64,000 nt of DNA from Cheilinus undulatus (Eukaryota > Chordata > Actinopteri > Labriformes > Labridae), in NCBI RefSeq assembly GCF_018320785.1, contig NC_054873.1, positions 27,432,196-27,496,195 of the forward strand, given 5' to 3'. The position numbers and the translations under genes are program-made. The notes beneath the pieces are model-generated. The model did no database searches. It saw nothing but the letters and a program-made list of their open reading frames with translations, and was not told where the DNA came from. This document shows, piece after piece, positions 24,401 to 36,380 of this stretch; within the stretch, counting starts at the first letter, position 1, and each line of letters starts with the position of its first letter.

Positions 24401-27400
24401 CTCATGTTCACTACTAGGAGTATGTTGCTGGTGAGTTGTAGGAATTTGACCTGGTTTGGGTTTTTCTCTGCTTTCTGGCTGTTTGTTGGGTTTTTGTTTT
24501 TGGTCAGGCTTGTCGGTTTGGGTTGGAGGAGCCATTTTCTTGTCAGGTTTTGGTGTCAGTCTTGTTATTCCACTTCTTTCCTCTTCAAGTTCATGAACAG
24601 GTGTGAAGTTTTGGTCAAAAGTAGGTCCCTCTGGTCCTTTGTTAGGTTTCTGTTTTTGGTCAGGCTTGTTGGTTTGGGTTGGATGAACCAGTCTCTTGTC
24701 AGGTTTTGGTGGCAGGCTTGTGTCACTTCCTTCGCCCTCATGTTCATGACCAGGAGTATGTTGCTGGTCAGTTGTAGACATTTGACCTGGTTTGGGTTTT
24801 TCTCCACTTTCTGGCTCTTCGTTGGGTTTTTGTTTTTGGTCAGGCTTGTTGGTTTGGATTGGATGAACCAGTCTCTTGTCAGGTTTTGGTGTCAGGTTTG
24901 ATGTATCAGTTATTTCCTGTCCACTTTCCCATTCGTGAACAAGTGTTAAATTTCGATCTAATGTAGGCATTTGACCTGGTTTCTGGTTATCTCCACTTTC
25001 TGGCAGTCCTTTGTTGGGTTTCTGTTTTTGGTCAGGCTTTTTGGTTTGGATTGGATGAACCACTTTCTTGTCAGGTTTTGATGTCAGGTCTGTGTCAATT
25101 CTTTCCTCCTCATGGTCACGACCAGGTATATGTTGCTGGTGAGTTGTAGGCCTTTGACCTGTTTTAGGTTTTTCTCCACTTTCTGGCACTTCATTGGGTT
25201 TCTGTTTTTGGTCAGGCTTGTCGGTTTGGGTTGGAGGAACCAGTCTCTTGTCAGGGTTTGGTTGCAGGCTTGTGTCAATTCTTTCCCCCTCATGTTCACG
25301 ACTAGGAGTATGTTGCTGGTGAGTTGTAGGCATTTGACCTGGTTTGGGTTTTTCTCCACTTTCTGGCCCTTTGTTGGGTTTCTGTTTTTGGTCAGGCTTG
25401 TCGGTTTGGGTTGGAGGAACCATTTTCTTGTCAGGTTTGGGTGTCAGTCTTGTCGTTTCACTTCTTTCCTCTTCAAGTTCATGAACAGGTGTGAAGTTTT
25501 GGTCAAAAGTAGGCTCCTCTGGTCCTTTGTTGGGTTTTTGTTTTTGATCAGGCTTTTTGGTTTGGGTTGGATGAACCACTTTCTTGTCAGGTTTTGATGT
25601 CAGGTCTGAATCAATTCTTTCTTCTGTACGTTCATTTACAGGTGAATGTTGTTTGTCAGTTGCAGGCCTCTGATCTGGTTTGAGGTTTTCTCCACTATCT
25701 TGCCCTTTATTGGGTTTTTGTTTTTGATCAGGCTTGTCGGTTTGGGTTGGATGAACCAGTCTTTTGTCAGGTTTTGGTGGCAGGCTTGTGTCAATTCCTT
25801 CGCCCTCATGTTCACGGCCAGGAGTATGTTGCTGGTGAGTTGTAGACATTTGACCTGGTTTGGGTTTTTCTCCACCTGATGGCTCTTTGTTGGGTTTCTG
25901 TTTTTGGTCAGGCTTGTTGGTTTGGATTGGAGGAACCAGTCTCTTGTCAGGTTTTGGTGGCAGGCTTGTGTCAATTCCTTCGCCCTCATGTTCACGGCCA
26001 GGAGTATGTTGCTGGTCAGTTGTAGGCATTTGACCTGGTTTGGGTTTTTCTCCACTTGCTGGCTCTTTGTTGGGTTTCTGTTTTTGGTCAGGCTTGTCGG
26101 TTTGGGTTTGAGGAGCCATTTCCTTGTCAGGTTTTGGTGTCAGTCTTGTCGTTTCACTTCTTTCCTCTTCATGTTCATGGACAGGTGTGAGATTTTGGTC
26201 AAAAGTAGGCTCCTCTGGTCCTTTGTTGGGTTTTTGTTTTTGATCAGGCTTTTTGGTTTGGGTTGGATGAACCACTTTCTTGTCAGGTTTTGATGTCAGG
26301 TCTGTGTCAATTCTTTCCTCTGTACGTTCATTTACAGGTGAATGTTGTTTGTCAGTTGCAGGCCTCTGATCTGGTTTGAGGTTTTCTCCACTATCTTGCC
26401 CTTTATTGGGTTTTTGTTTTTGATCAGGCTTGTCGGTTTGGGTTGGATGAACCAGTCTCTTGTCAGGTTTTGGTGGCAGGCTTGTGTCAATTCCTTCGCC
26501 CTCATGTTCACGGCCAGGAGTATGTTGCTGGTCAGTTGTAGACATTTGACCTGGTTTGGGTTTTTCTCCACCTGATGGCTCTTTGTTGGGTGTCTGTTTT
26601 TGGTCAGGCTTGTTGGTTTGGATTGGAGGAACCAGTCTCTTGTCAGGTTTTGGTGGCAGGCTTGTGTCAATTCCTTCGCCCTCATGTTCACGGCCAGGAG
26701 TATGTTGCTGGTCAGTTGTAGACATTTGACCTGGTTTGGGTTTTTCTCCACTTGCTGGCTCTTTGTTGGGTTTCTGTTTTTGGTCAGGCTTGTCGGTTTG
26801 GGTTTGAGGAGCCATTTCCTTGTCAGGTTTTGGTGTCAGTCTTGTCGTTTCACTTCTTTCCTCTTCATGTTCATGAACAGGTGTGAAGTTTTGGTCAAAA
26901 GTAGGCTCCTCTGGTCCTTTGTTGGGTTTTTGTTTTTGGTCAGGCTTTTTGGTTTGGGTTGGATGAGCCAGTTTCTTGTCAGGTTTTGATGTCAGGTCTG
27001 TGTCAATTCTTTCCTCTGTACGTTCATTTACAGGTGAATGTTGTTTGTCAGTTGCAGGCCTCTGATCTGGTTTGAGGTTTTCTCCACTATCTTGCCCTTT
27101 TTTGGGTTTTTGTTTTTGGTCAGGCTTGTCGGTTTGGGTTGGATGAACCAGTCTCTTGTCAGGTTTTGGTGGCAGGCTTGTGTCACTTCCTTCGCCCTCA
27201 TGTTCATGACCAGAAGTATGTTGCTGGTGAGTTGTTGGCCTTTGACCTGGTTTGGCGTTTTCTCCACTTTCTGGCACTTCGTTAGGTTTTTGTTTTTGGT
27301 CAGGCTTGTCAGTTTTGGTTGGATGAACCAGTCTCCTGTCAGGTTTTGGTGTCAGGTTTGTTGTATCAGTTATTTCCTGTTCACTTTCCTGTCCATGAAC

Positions 27401-30400
27401 AGATGTTAAATTTTGGTCTAATGTAGGCATTTGACCTGGCTTTTGGTTATCTCCACTTTCTGGCAGTCCTTTGTTGGGTTTCTGCTTTTGGTCAGGCTTG
27501 TTGGTTTGGATTGGAGGGACCAGTCTCTTGTCAGGTTTTGGTTGCAGGCTTGTGTCAGTTCTTTCCTCCTCATGTTCACGACCAGGTATATGTTGCTGGT
27601 CAGTTGTAGACATTTGATCTGGTTTGGGTTTTTCTCCAGTTGCTGGCTCTTTGTTGGGTTTCTGTTTTTGGTCAGGCTTGTCAGTTTTGGTTGGAGGAAC
27701 CACTTTCTTATTAGATTTTGGTGTCAGTCTTGTTGTTGTACTTCTTTCCTCTTCGTGTTCATGAACAGGTGTGAATGTTTGGTCGAAGGTAGGCCCTTCT
27801 GGTCCTTTGTTGGGTTTTTGCTTTTGGTCAGGCTTGTTGGTATGGGTTGGATGAACCAGTTTCTTGTCAGGTTTTGGTGTCAGGTCTGTGTCAGTTCTTT
27901 CCTCTGTACGTTCATGTACAGGTGTAAGTTGCTCGTCAGTTGTAGGCCTCTGATCTGGTTTGAGGTTTTCTCCACTTTCTGGCCCTTTATTGGGTTTTTG
28001 TTTTTGATCAGGCTTGTCGGTTTGGATTGGAGGAAGCAGTCTTTTGTCAGGTTTTGGTGGCAGGCTTGTGTCAATTCTTTTCCCCGCATGTTCACGACCA
28101 GGAGTATGTTGCTGGTGAGTTGCCGGCCTTTGACCTGGTTTGGGGTTTTCTCCACTTTCTGGCAGTCCTTTGTTTGGTTTCTGTTTTTGGTCAGGCTTGT
28201 TGGTTTGGATTGGAGGAACCAGTCCCTTGTCAGGTTTTGACGGCAGGCTTGTGTCAATTCTTTCCCCCTCATGTTCACGACCAGGTATATGTTGCTGGTG
28301 AGTTGAAGGCCTTTGACCTGGTTTGGGGTTTTCTCCACTTTCTGGCACTTCGTTAGGTTTTCGTTTTTGGTCAGGCTTGTTGGTTTGAGTTGGATGAACC
28401 AGTTTCTTGTCAGGTTTTGGTGTCAGGTCTGTGTAAATTATTTCCTCTTCATGTTCACGACCAGGTATATGTTGCTGGTCAGTTGTAGGTCTCTGATCTT
28501 GTTTGAGGTTTTCTCCACTGTCTTGCGTTTTACTTGGTTTTTGTTTATGGTCAGGCTTGTTGGTTTGGGTTGGAGGAGCCATTTTCTTGTCAGGTTTTGG
28601 TGTCAGGCTTGTTGTTTCACTTCTTTCCTCTTCGTGTTCATGAACAGGTGTGAAGTTTTGGTCGAAGGTAGGCCCTTCTGATCCTTTGTCTGGTTTTTGC
28701 TTTTGGTCAGGCTTGTTGGTTTGGGTTGGATGAACCACTTTCTTGTCAGGTTTTGGTGGCAGGTCTGTGTCAGTTCTTTTATCTGTACGTTCATGTACAG
28801 GTGTAAGTTGCTTGTCAGTTGCAGGCCTCTGATCTGGTTTGAAGTTTTCTCCACTTTCTGGCCCTTTATTGGGTTTTTGTTTTTGGTCAGGCTTGTTGGT
28901 TTGGATTGGAGGAACCAGTCTCTTGTCAGGTTTTGGTGGCAGGCTTGTGTCAATTCTTTCCCCCTCATGTTCACGACCAGGTATATGTTGCTGGTGAGTT
29001 GTAGGCCTTTGACCTGGTTTGGGGTTTTCCCCACTTTCTGGCTCTTCGTTAGGTTTTTGTTTTTGGTTAGGCTTGTCGGTTTGAGTTGGATGAACCAGTC
29101 TCTTGTCAGGTTTTGGTGTCAGGTTTGATGTATCAGTTATTTCCTGTTCACTTTCCTGTCCATGAACAGGTGTTAAATTTCGGTCTAATGTAGGCATTTG
29201 ACCTGGCTTTTGGTTATCTCCACTTTCTGGCAGTCCTTTGTTGGGTTTCTGTTTTTGGTCAGGCTTGTTGGTTTGGATTGGAGGAACCAGTTTCTTGTCA
29301 GGTTTTGGTGTCAGGTCTGTAAAAATTCTTTCCTCCTCATGTTCACGACCAGGTGTATGTTGCTGGTAAGTTGTAGGCCTTTGACCTGGTTTGAGGTTTT
29401 CTCCAGTTGCTGGCCCTTTGTTGGGTCTTTGATTCGGTTGAGGTTTGTCCGTTTGGATTGAAGGAATAAGTTTCTTGTCAGGTTTTGGTGTCAGGCTTGT
29501 GTCAATTCTTTCTGGTTCACTTTCACGTTCATGAACAGTTGTGAAATTTGGGTCAAAAGTCGGCCTTTTATCTGGTTTTGGGTTTTCTCCTTTTTCTGAC
29601 TCTTTGTTGACTATTTGTTTTTGGTCATGCTCGGTAGTTTGGATTAGAGGAACCAATTTCTTGTCAGGTTTTGGTGTGATGCTTGTTTTTTCACTTCTTT
29701 CCTGTTCATGAACAGATATTATTTGCTGGTTAGTTGTAGGCTTTTGATCAGGTTTTGGGTTTTCTCCCCTTTCTTGGTCTTTGTTGGATTTTTGTTTTTG
29801 GGCAGGCTTGTTGGTTTGGGTTGGGGGAACTAGTTTCTTGTCAGATTTCGGTGCGAGTCTTGTTATTTCACTTCTTTTCTCTTCTGGTTGATGAACACGT
29901 GTGAAATTCTGCTTAAATTTAGGCTTTTTATCTGGTTGTGGGTGTCCTCCACTGTCTGGCCGCCCTTTGTTGGGTTTTTGGTTTTGGTCAGGCTTTATGG
30001 TTTGGATTGGATGAGCCAGTCTCTTGTTCTGAGCCGGAGTGTCTTTGCTGGAACGAGTTGTGTTTATAAGTTGAGGTCTTTTGCTGGGACTGACAGACTT
30101 TTGACGAGATATTGGCTTCCCGAATGGAACCTGGTTCCGAATTGTTGTATGTTCTTGGTCATGTTTGGATATTTGAATGCTTTCTAAATTTTCATTGGTG
30201 GGAGTTGTATCAGTTGGACGTACCTTGTCTGGTTTTTGACTCTGGATCCGTTTGGGGTCTTTACCAGGTGCAAGTTTCTGGTCAGTTGTTGGTTGTTGAT
30301 TTGAAGGCTTTTTCTTTTGTTCATATTTTGTTGACTTGTCTGGAAAATTAGTTCGGTCAGGCCTTTGATCATTCTCTAGATTTTTAAGCTTTCGGTCTGC

Positions 30401-32101
30401 TTTAGGTTTGTTTCCAGGTTTCTGTCTTTCATTTGGTTTTAATGCCTGGCCTGGCAGAGGTTTAACACCACCATCAGTGATTGTGCTGATGTTCTTTTTA
30501 GTCATTTTTGTTGAACTATCAACATCTGTGGAGTCTGATTTGGGCATCAGGTTGGTTGCATATGTTGACCAAGAAGTAGTACTTGATATCTGTTGTCCAA
30601 AGTCATCCATTGTGCTTATTGTAGTTTCTGTTGTTGGCCTACTGGTGCTCCCAGCGCTCTGCTTTTCAGGAATATCACCTGCTCCTAAACCTGTGCTTTG
30701 GGTTGGAAGTCCATCAGCAGATATTGTCTTGTCTTGATCAACATCTATGATCAGACGTGGAGTGGAGCTTGACAAAGGAGGGGATGGAAGAGATGACGTA
30801 ATGGTTATAGCTTCATTCAAGTCCGTGGAGCCATGCCTCGGAGCTACACTAATGATAGAGTCAGTCGGGCTGATGGAAACAAAGTCTGTCCCCTCGGTTG
30901 ACTTGCTTGACTCTAATTCTCCATCACCGTCTCTCTGTGCACTTTGGACCGCTTTTTCTCTTACTGTTCTGATCTCCTCTCCTGTTTCCTTCACCTCCCC
31001 CTCTTTTATAGTCCTCTCTTTTTCTGCATGCCCGATGCTCTCAGTCTGTTTTGGCCTCTCATTATTTTGCTCCACTTTTATTCCCTTTTCCATTTCCTTT
31101 CTCCTCTCCTCCCTGTGCTGCTCTTGCTCCTTATTTGTATGCACATCATGATCCTCAGACATCTTTATTTCATCACTACCCCTGTCCCTTTCAGTTGGGG
31201 ACTTTGTGCCTGTTTCCTTTGTCTCATCCCGCCACACGCGATGGTCACTGTCTTGTGTTTTGTTCTTGTTTTCCACATTACTTGATATTGTCCTCTCCTT
31301 ACCTTTGTCCAGACTCCCCCCTTGATCCAATTTTAGAGTCCCTTTCCTATCTTTTTCTTTACTTATGTCCGTCACTGTCCATCTGTTATTATCAACCACT
31401 TTTATTCCTACAGTATCCACTATTCTGTCATCCTCACTGGTCGTTGGCACCTTTGCCTGTCCCCATATGTCCTTCTCTTCTGTTCCTTTCATCTGAGTTT
31501 TTCCTTCTATTTCTGCCACTTCGTCCTCATTATCTTTTATAACCATTTTTTCGTTCACTCTTTTAGAGTCCCGTTCCTTTCTGTCTTCCAAAGTTGTTCT
31601 TTTTTCAGAGTCAATATTGCCATCTTTCTCTATCATACCTTCTTCTTTAGTTCTGACTGTCCCACACTTTTGACTGACATTTTTCAGTCTCTCAGGGTTT
31701 CTCTCATTCAGCCAGTTCCTCTCATCCTCATATATATTTGCACCCCCATTCATTTCTCTCTGTCTCCCACATTCTCTCTCACTTTGGCTTACTTTACAAT
31801 CTGCACACATCCTCCTCAGTTGATCCACATTGTCCTTCAATGTCTGCAGATCCTCCACGATCTTCTCCAAATCTCTGAGCTGCTTTGGCAAGTGAAAAGT
31901 TAGCGGAGGCAGACTGAAAAGGTATGGACACGTGCTCTCATCCTGCCCCTGTCTGCACAGCCCCTCAGGTCTCAAAGTTGCAGCGCAGGGCCCAAATCCA
32001 TAATCCCCCAGGGGGTCTTCTTCATCAGAGTCTGCCATGCACCAAGAGAGGCTGAAGAAGGCCAGCAGGGTCCCACAGATGCACAGTGCTGTTAACCTCA
32101 T
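20732..32101 (-). CDS. fgl2: Giant fibroleukin (FGL2-like) with an enormous tandem-repeat insertion
   Basis: Two coding exons: 32101-22825 and 21441-20732 (stop TGA), for about 3,328 residues; normal FGL2 is about 440. Seen: ATG at 32101 followed by signal peptide MRLTALCICGTLLAFFSLSW; an FGL2-type N-terminus with Cys 39, 49, 58, 99 and 102 and the motif CPYLFSLPPLTFHLPKQL, closely matching human FGL2; a Lys/Glu-rich region about 120-400; a Ser/Thr-rich region about 400-550; a Lys/Pro/Gln-rich region; about 34 repeats of about 60 aa (about 690-2680); a Pro/Thr/Lys linker to 3092; then a complete fibrinogen-like domain. Family knowledge: FGL2 is a secreted or membrane-bound prothrombinase and immune regulator. 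Inferred: the insertion is an extended, polyampholytic, possibly O-glycosylated stalk. The intron joins in phase 1 through a GC donor. Which teleost paralogue (a or b) is undecided. Confidence 0.88.
21529..21763. mobile_element. hAT-like MITE in the fgl2 intron
   Basis: Left end CATGGTTCCCATCCCTTTT; the right end reverse complemented reads CATTGGTTCTCAACCTGGG. The interior has the AGGCCCCCCT and gggggg patches common in Charlie-type hAT relics. Flanking duplication not intact. Confidence 0.5.
21764..22820. other. fgl2: Remainder of the single fgl2 coding intron
   Basis: The intron runs from 22824 down to 21442 on the minus strand. Apart from the MITE at 21529-21763 nothing is recognised; open frames around 22177-22613 lack family similarity and splice context. 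Confidence 0.4.
24060..30030 (-). repeat. Tandem coding repeat array of the giant fgl2
   Basis: About 34 in-frame units, counted by the recurring core PDKKLVPPTQTNKPDQKQ. The full unit is about 60 residues (180 bp): TPKPDKKLVPPIQTNKPDQK, then QKPNKGPESGENPKPGQRPT, then THQQHTPGREHEGERIDTSL. A shorter class lacks about 12 residues and reads GPEGPTFDQNFTPVHEHEEE after the PNK core. Units alternate in types and are most uniform at 25600-27300. Frame is kept through all units. Codes for Lys, Pro, Gln, Asp, Glu and Thr almost exclusively, with hardly any Cys, Trp or aromatic residues. Confidence 0.95.
25600..27300 (-). repeat. 696-bp higher-order repeat within the fgl2 array, about 2.5 copies
   Basis: Blocks of four units (60+60+60+52 residues, 232 codons) recur at a spacing of exactly 696 bp: matching text begins at about 25636, 26332 and 27028. 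The first two copies are nearly identical at the base level, differing at only scattered positions; the third is partial. 696 is divisible by 3, so copy number can change without breaking the frame. Confidence 0.85.
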
Positions 32102-32398
32102 CACGTCCTGACAGTAAAGAGTAAAAGAGAGGAGCGGGAGAGTGTTAAAAAGACCCACCTCAGTTTGAGAAGTGCAGTGACAGGGAGAGGAGGAGAGGAG
32201 TGGGAGGGAGAAGAGGAGGAACTGATGGAGCTGTTTAGTGGAAAGAGAGTGCAAAAGAAATGAGCTCTGAGAGGGAAACAGGTGTAAAAAAAACAAAGAG
32301 GGTGGGAGGAGGATTGTGCGTGTATGGATGTTCCTTTCAGCAGACTGGGTGATAGTAATGATAAGAGAGACACGTGAGGAAATGTCAAAACATTTGTA

Positions 32399-32408
32399 CT
32401 TTATATAA
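32399..32408 (-). promoter_or_regulatory. Candidate TATA box of fgl2
   Basis: Minus strand reads gttatataaagt, about 300 bases upstream of the start codon. Transcription would begin near 32370, leaving a 5' UTR of about 270 nt. Single motif, so moderate support only. Confidence 0.45.
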
Positions 32409-32409
32409 C

Positions 32410-35400
32410 ACCTAAAATTAGGCGGAACGGCCACTAATCTGTCATTTAGATGCGTAAACAATGAGAAAGCTCTGTGCCTTTGTGCAATCCTTTTATTGCA
32501 TTCCAGTGTATCATCTCTGTAATCACATCACTTGATGAGGACCATTTGGTGTGCATCATTACTTCATACTTGAGCATCACACCCTTGTATTCTCATGTGT
32601 GTCACAGTTGCTTTGGCAGGCCCTTCCCTAGCTTCCCGTGCGTGGGTCAACAAGCATGCGAGTGGCAGATGAGACAGGTCAAAATATGCATTTGGACCAA
32701 AATATTTAGCTGCTGAGTCAGAGCCAAGAGTTTGTTGCACAGATTTTTGAGGACATACTGTATTTCGTTTTAGCGTATGCTGCATGGTTTGCTGCAGCCT
32801 CGAAGTAATGAAAGTCAGGAATGTCAGAGCTGTCCAAGAAGCCCGCTTCATTCAAATGCAATGCCGGGGGAAGAGGCCTTTCTTGTGTGCTTTTTGACTT
32901 TATTTCAGACAGTACTAATCCTCAACAAATGCTAGGTCTGCTGAGGACCATCTGTTCAGCCAGGTTTTAGTTCCTTGCTAATTCACTGTGTCTACATATA
33001 GTTTGAAAAAGAAAGAGCAGTCACATGAGCTAAATGAGGCATCCGCTTGGTGGGGAGTTTAGATAATGAGGCTTCAGTTTGTCAGACTGGGGGTGTAAAT
33101 GTCAATCCCACCAAAGGATATGAGATATGAGTGATACACACAATACCAGCCTATTCAGGAGATTTTCCATCTTTAGCCCATGTTAGATAACTTTAGTTGT
33201 CTTGTTTTTACTCTGCAAAGAAACATGACCCTGGTGCATTTTTTGTTCTCTGGCCTGTTAATCCAACTGCACGAAGCTGGGGAGATTTCTCAGCTGGCCT
33301 TTTATAATCACAAAGGAAACCATTTGTTTGGCGAGAGGACTTTGGGAAGCATCGGGTTAGAGATGAAAAATGACTTAAGTAGAAGAAAACAGCTCACGAT
33401 AGAACAGCACGGGCCTGTGAGCTCATTGTTATGGCTGTAGAAACAATACCATGCAAAAGCCAAACATTTTTATATGCTTCCGTTTGCAGAAATGTCCAAC
33501 TCCTCCTTATCTTTGAAAAGGAATCTGTTATAAGTTTCAGCAAGACAGTATTAAGACTTTGTTATTGAAAATAAAGGTGGCATATCTGCATATCTATCTA
33601 TCCAAACATGCTCTGTATGACTCATCTGTGCTCATGCAGTGATGAGCTCATTTGACATTTGGCAGCTGTTTGCAGGATGAAGCCAAGGAACAAGTATCCT
33701 TTCACCTTTCACCATCCATTCAGCACTTTATCAGCCTACAAATAGCATTAGAGAAGTGTTTACACTTGGGAAAGGCTCCTGTCTGCACACCAGGGTGTAT
33801 TGATTTGTTATCAGAGCCAAATCTTCACAGACAAACTAAAACCTCAGAGAATCACTGCTTAGACACAACAAGCTAACCTGCAGCAATAACATCTGTAGGG
33901 CCGAAACCGATTAGTGCATTTAATAAAGGGTCCGTTCATTCAATAGTCACCCATCTAACTGAGTAAAATATGTTCTCATCAGCAGCAGAAGCATGGTGAG
34001 TGACTCCATTGTCCGCATACTAACACCCTTACTCCTGACTTTACCCATTTATGGACAGTAGGTTTTTTTATCCTCTTGTTGCTCTCTCAGGATCCAGTGT
34101 TTTGAATTCCCCTGGTGAGCTGGCTCAGCCCACTCCCTGTCCCAGATCTTGTAAACACTGTGCTTTTTTTCCACACAGACTAGAACAAACATCTGACCAT
34201 CAGTCCAGCACTGCTGCCTGGGCTTCCTGGCAGGGCACTTCATCTCGCTCCACTTTGGGCAGAGGAGCCAATGTCGTCGGTCATGTCTGTTATTTGCATA
34301 AGTGTCCCATTTCCAACCAAACTGGAGTGAACGAAGGGACTTTTGGGCTGCAGCACCAACCAGCCTGTTATAACACCACCTTTGGTCTGTCTGTTTGAAG
34401 GTATAATCCGACCTGAACAGCACTATGACAGTAATTCGCTGATAGCATGATGAAAACAAATAGACATGTAATCATTTGACATGTGTTTATACATTAATTT
34501 TTAACTTTCTATCATGCTTTCTGTCAATCACATGCACATACATGTGCACATGCTTATAATCAAATGAATTATCTATTCCTGATTCCTTAATTCTTCTGTA
34601 ACTGATACATTCCTTTGCCATGTGCAAGACTGATTTTTATCAGTCTATTGATTGATAGTGATTCTTGAAAATGAAGCAACCAAGTGTCCAACATCTGGGC
34701 TGGATTTCCTACAGCTAGCTAACACCAGATAACGTCAAGTCAATTTATTTTTTACTCTTAAACCTGGAGTTTATCAAGACTCTTTTTCAAATTTCAATCT
34801 AAGAATTGACCTTTCTATAAAAGATAAAGAGAGCAGGGGCTTCTGTCAGTGTGAATAATACTGGGTATTTTTTAAAATGAGTTTAATAGTATTAAATTTT
34901 ATCTATAAAGAGTTGCCGTAAAAGAATTCAGGGGTAGGTTTCTATTTTATATCATATCCTGATGTTTACACTGATTGGATTTGGGCTGCAGTCTCCTTCT
35001 GTCCCAGCTGTGGTTAATAGAAACCATGTGGATGGACTGGATGTAAATGCAGAGTAAGGTGTGACAAAGTTTATAGCTTAAACTCTGATTTGTTGACCTA
35101 CTTATTTTCTCTGTACCAATTTTACCTCAGTTTTGGAGGAGTGCATTAGGCTCTTAAAAGTTATTATGTTTCAATAACAGCTTGATTTTTCCATTCAGAA
35201 TATGAAACATCTTAAGTAAAGGATCACAACACATCCACTAGGTAAAGGTATGAGCGAGAAAATACCCAGAAGTAAATGCACTTTGTTCAGAAGACTTTCT
35301 CCTTCTGGTTTTTAACTGTTTAATTAATAATAAGATTATGAAATGACTGCTTATTCATTTGTAGGAAACCTCACCCGACTGAAAGCAGTCAAATGAGGAT

Positions 35401-35499
35401 CTGTAATTTTACTTAGGCCTGTCTTGGGCTTCTTCATTTGTTATCTGTTATAATTTGGTTTTAATTTATCTATTTTAAGCTAATAATATTTTGTAGAGC
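32410..35499. other. Gene-poor intergenic sequence
   Basis: Lies upstream of fgl2 on its promoter side. No gene family recognised on either strand. The patch 34051-34459 is open on both strands and somewhat GC-richer than its surroundings but has no recognised product. Distal regulatory sequence is possible but not shown. Confidence 0.4.
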
Positions 35500-36380
35500 C
35501 TTACTTAAATCACTGTGATAAAATGCCTCCAATTAATCTACTTATTGCAACTTATTGCAACTTAAGCACTACTGTAAAATGTCTCACCACATGTGCATAT
35601 TTGTACTAATAAATCTATTGACTGCAACTTAAAACACTGCAGTAAAATGCCTCACCTCGTTTGCTCATTTGCATTCAATCTATTAACTGTAATTAAATCA
35701 CTGCTATAAAATGCTTCACTCAAATACATATTTGTACTAATTAATGTAGAAACTGTCACATCAAACACTGTGGTAAAGCCCCTATCTTCCTATACATATC
35801 AATACTGAATAATCTATTAACTTCAACTTAAATAACTGAGTTAAAATGCCTCACCTCACACGCACCTTTGCACTCATTAATCTATAAACTTCAACTGAAA
35901 TTACTGCTGTTAGATGCCTCACCTCATATGCATAATTGTTCTAATTAATCTATTACCTGCAACATAAATCACTGGGGAAAATGCCTAACCACACAGGCAC
36001 ATTTGCACTCATTAATCTGTGTCCTGCAATGTCATTTACTGCAGTAAAATGTCACACTTCATATCAATATTTGTACAAATTAATGTATGACCTGCAACTT
36101 ATATCGTTTTTGTAAAATGACTCACATCATTTGCACATTTGCACTCATTACCTGTTAATTGTAACTTACAACACTATTGTTAAATGCTTCCCCTTAAATG
36201 CATATTTGTACTAATTAAATTTTTAACAGTGACAAAAATTACTGTGGTAAAATGCCACGTATCGTGCACATTTGCACTGATTAAGCTATAAACTGTAACT
36301 TAAACCACTGCTGTATTATGCCTCACCTCAAACACATATTTGCACTACTTAATCCATTCACTGTTTTAACCATTATAATT
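35500..36380 (+). repeat. Diverged 67-bp minisatellite, about 13 copies
   Basis: The marker text gcctcacctc and its variants recurs at 35581, 35649, 35713, 35778, 35849, 35916, 35983, 36051, 36119, 36186, 36254 and 36320, a spacing of 64 to 71 bases. Each unit also has an attaatctattaactgcaac-like block and a catatttgtact / cacatttgcact block. Copies are clearly diverged, so the array is old. Degenerate remnants run on to about 36480. Confidence 0.85.

Noticed and set aside
24002-29461. Many long plus-strand open frames (up to about 300 codons) with repetitive LVRLVGLGW-like products
   Set aside because: They are antisense readings of the fgl2 repeat array. The repeat unit happens to lack stops in that frame, so the openness is copied with the unit. 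The minus frame has signal peptide, cysteines and splice site; the plus frames have none.
30408-31542. Plus-strand open frames opposite the Lys/Glu- and Ser/Thr-rich parts of fgl2 exon 1
   Set aside because: Antisense of low-complexity coding sequence; no family similarity or splice context.
20732-32101. Proteoglycan 4 or a mucin as the identity of the giant gene
   Set aside because: The repeats resemble such proteins only in composition. The N-terminal cysteine motif and the C-terminal fibrinogen-like domain are those of FGL2.
32102-32461. N-terminal extension of the fgl2 frame upstream of 32101
   Set aside because: The frame stays open by chance through the 5' UTR and TATA region. The signal peptide begins at the ATG at 32101, matching FGL2.
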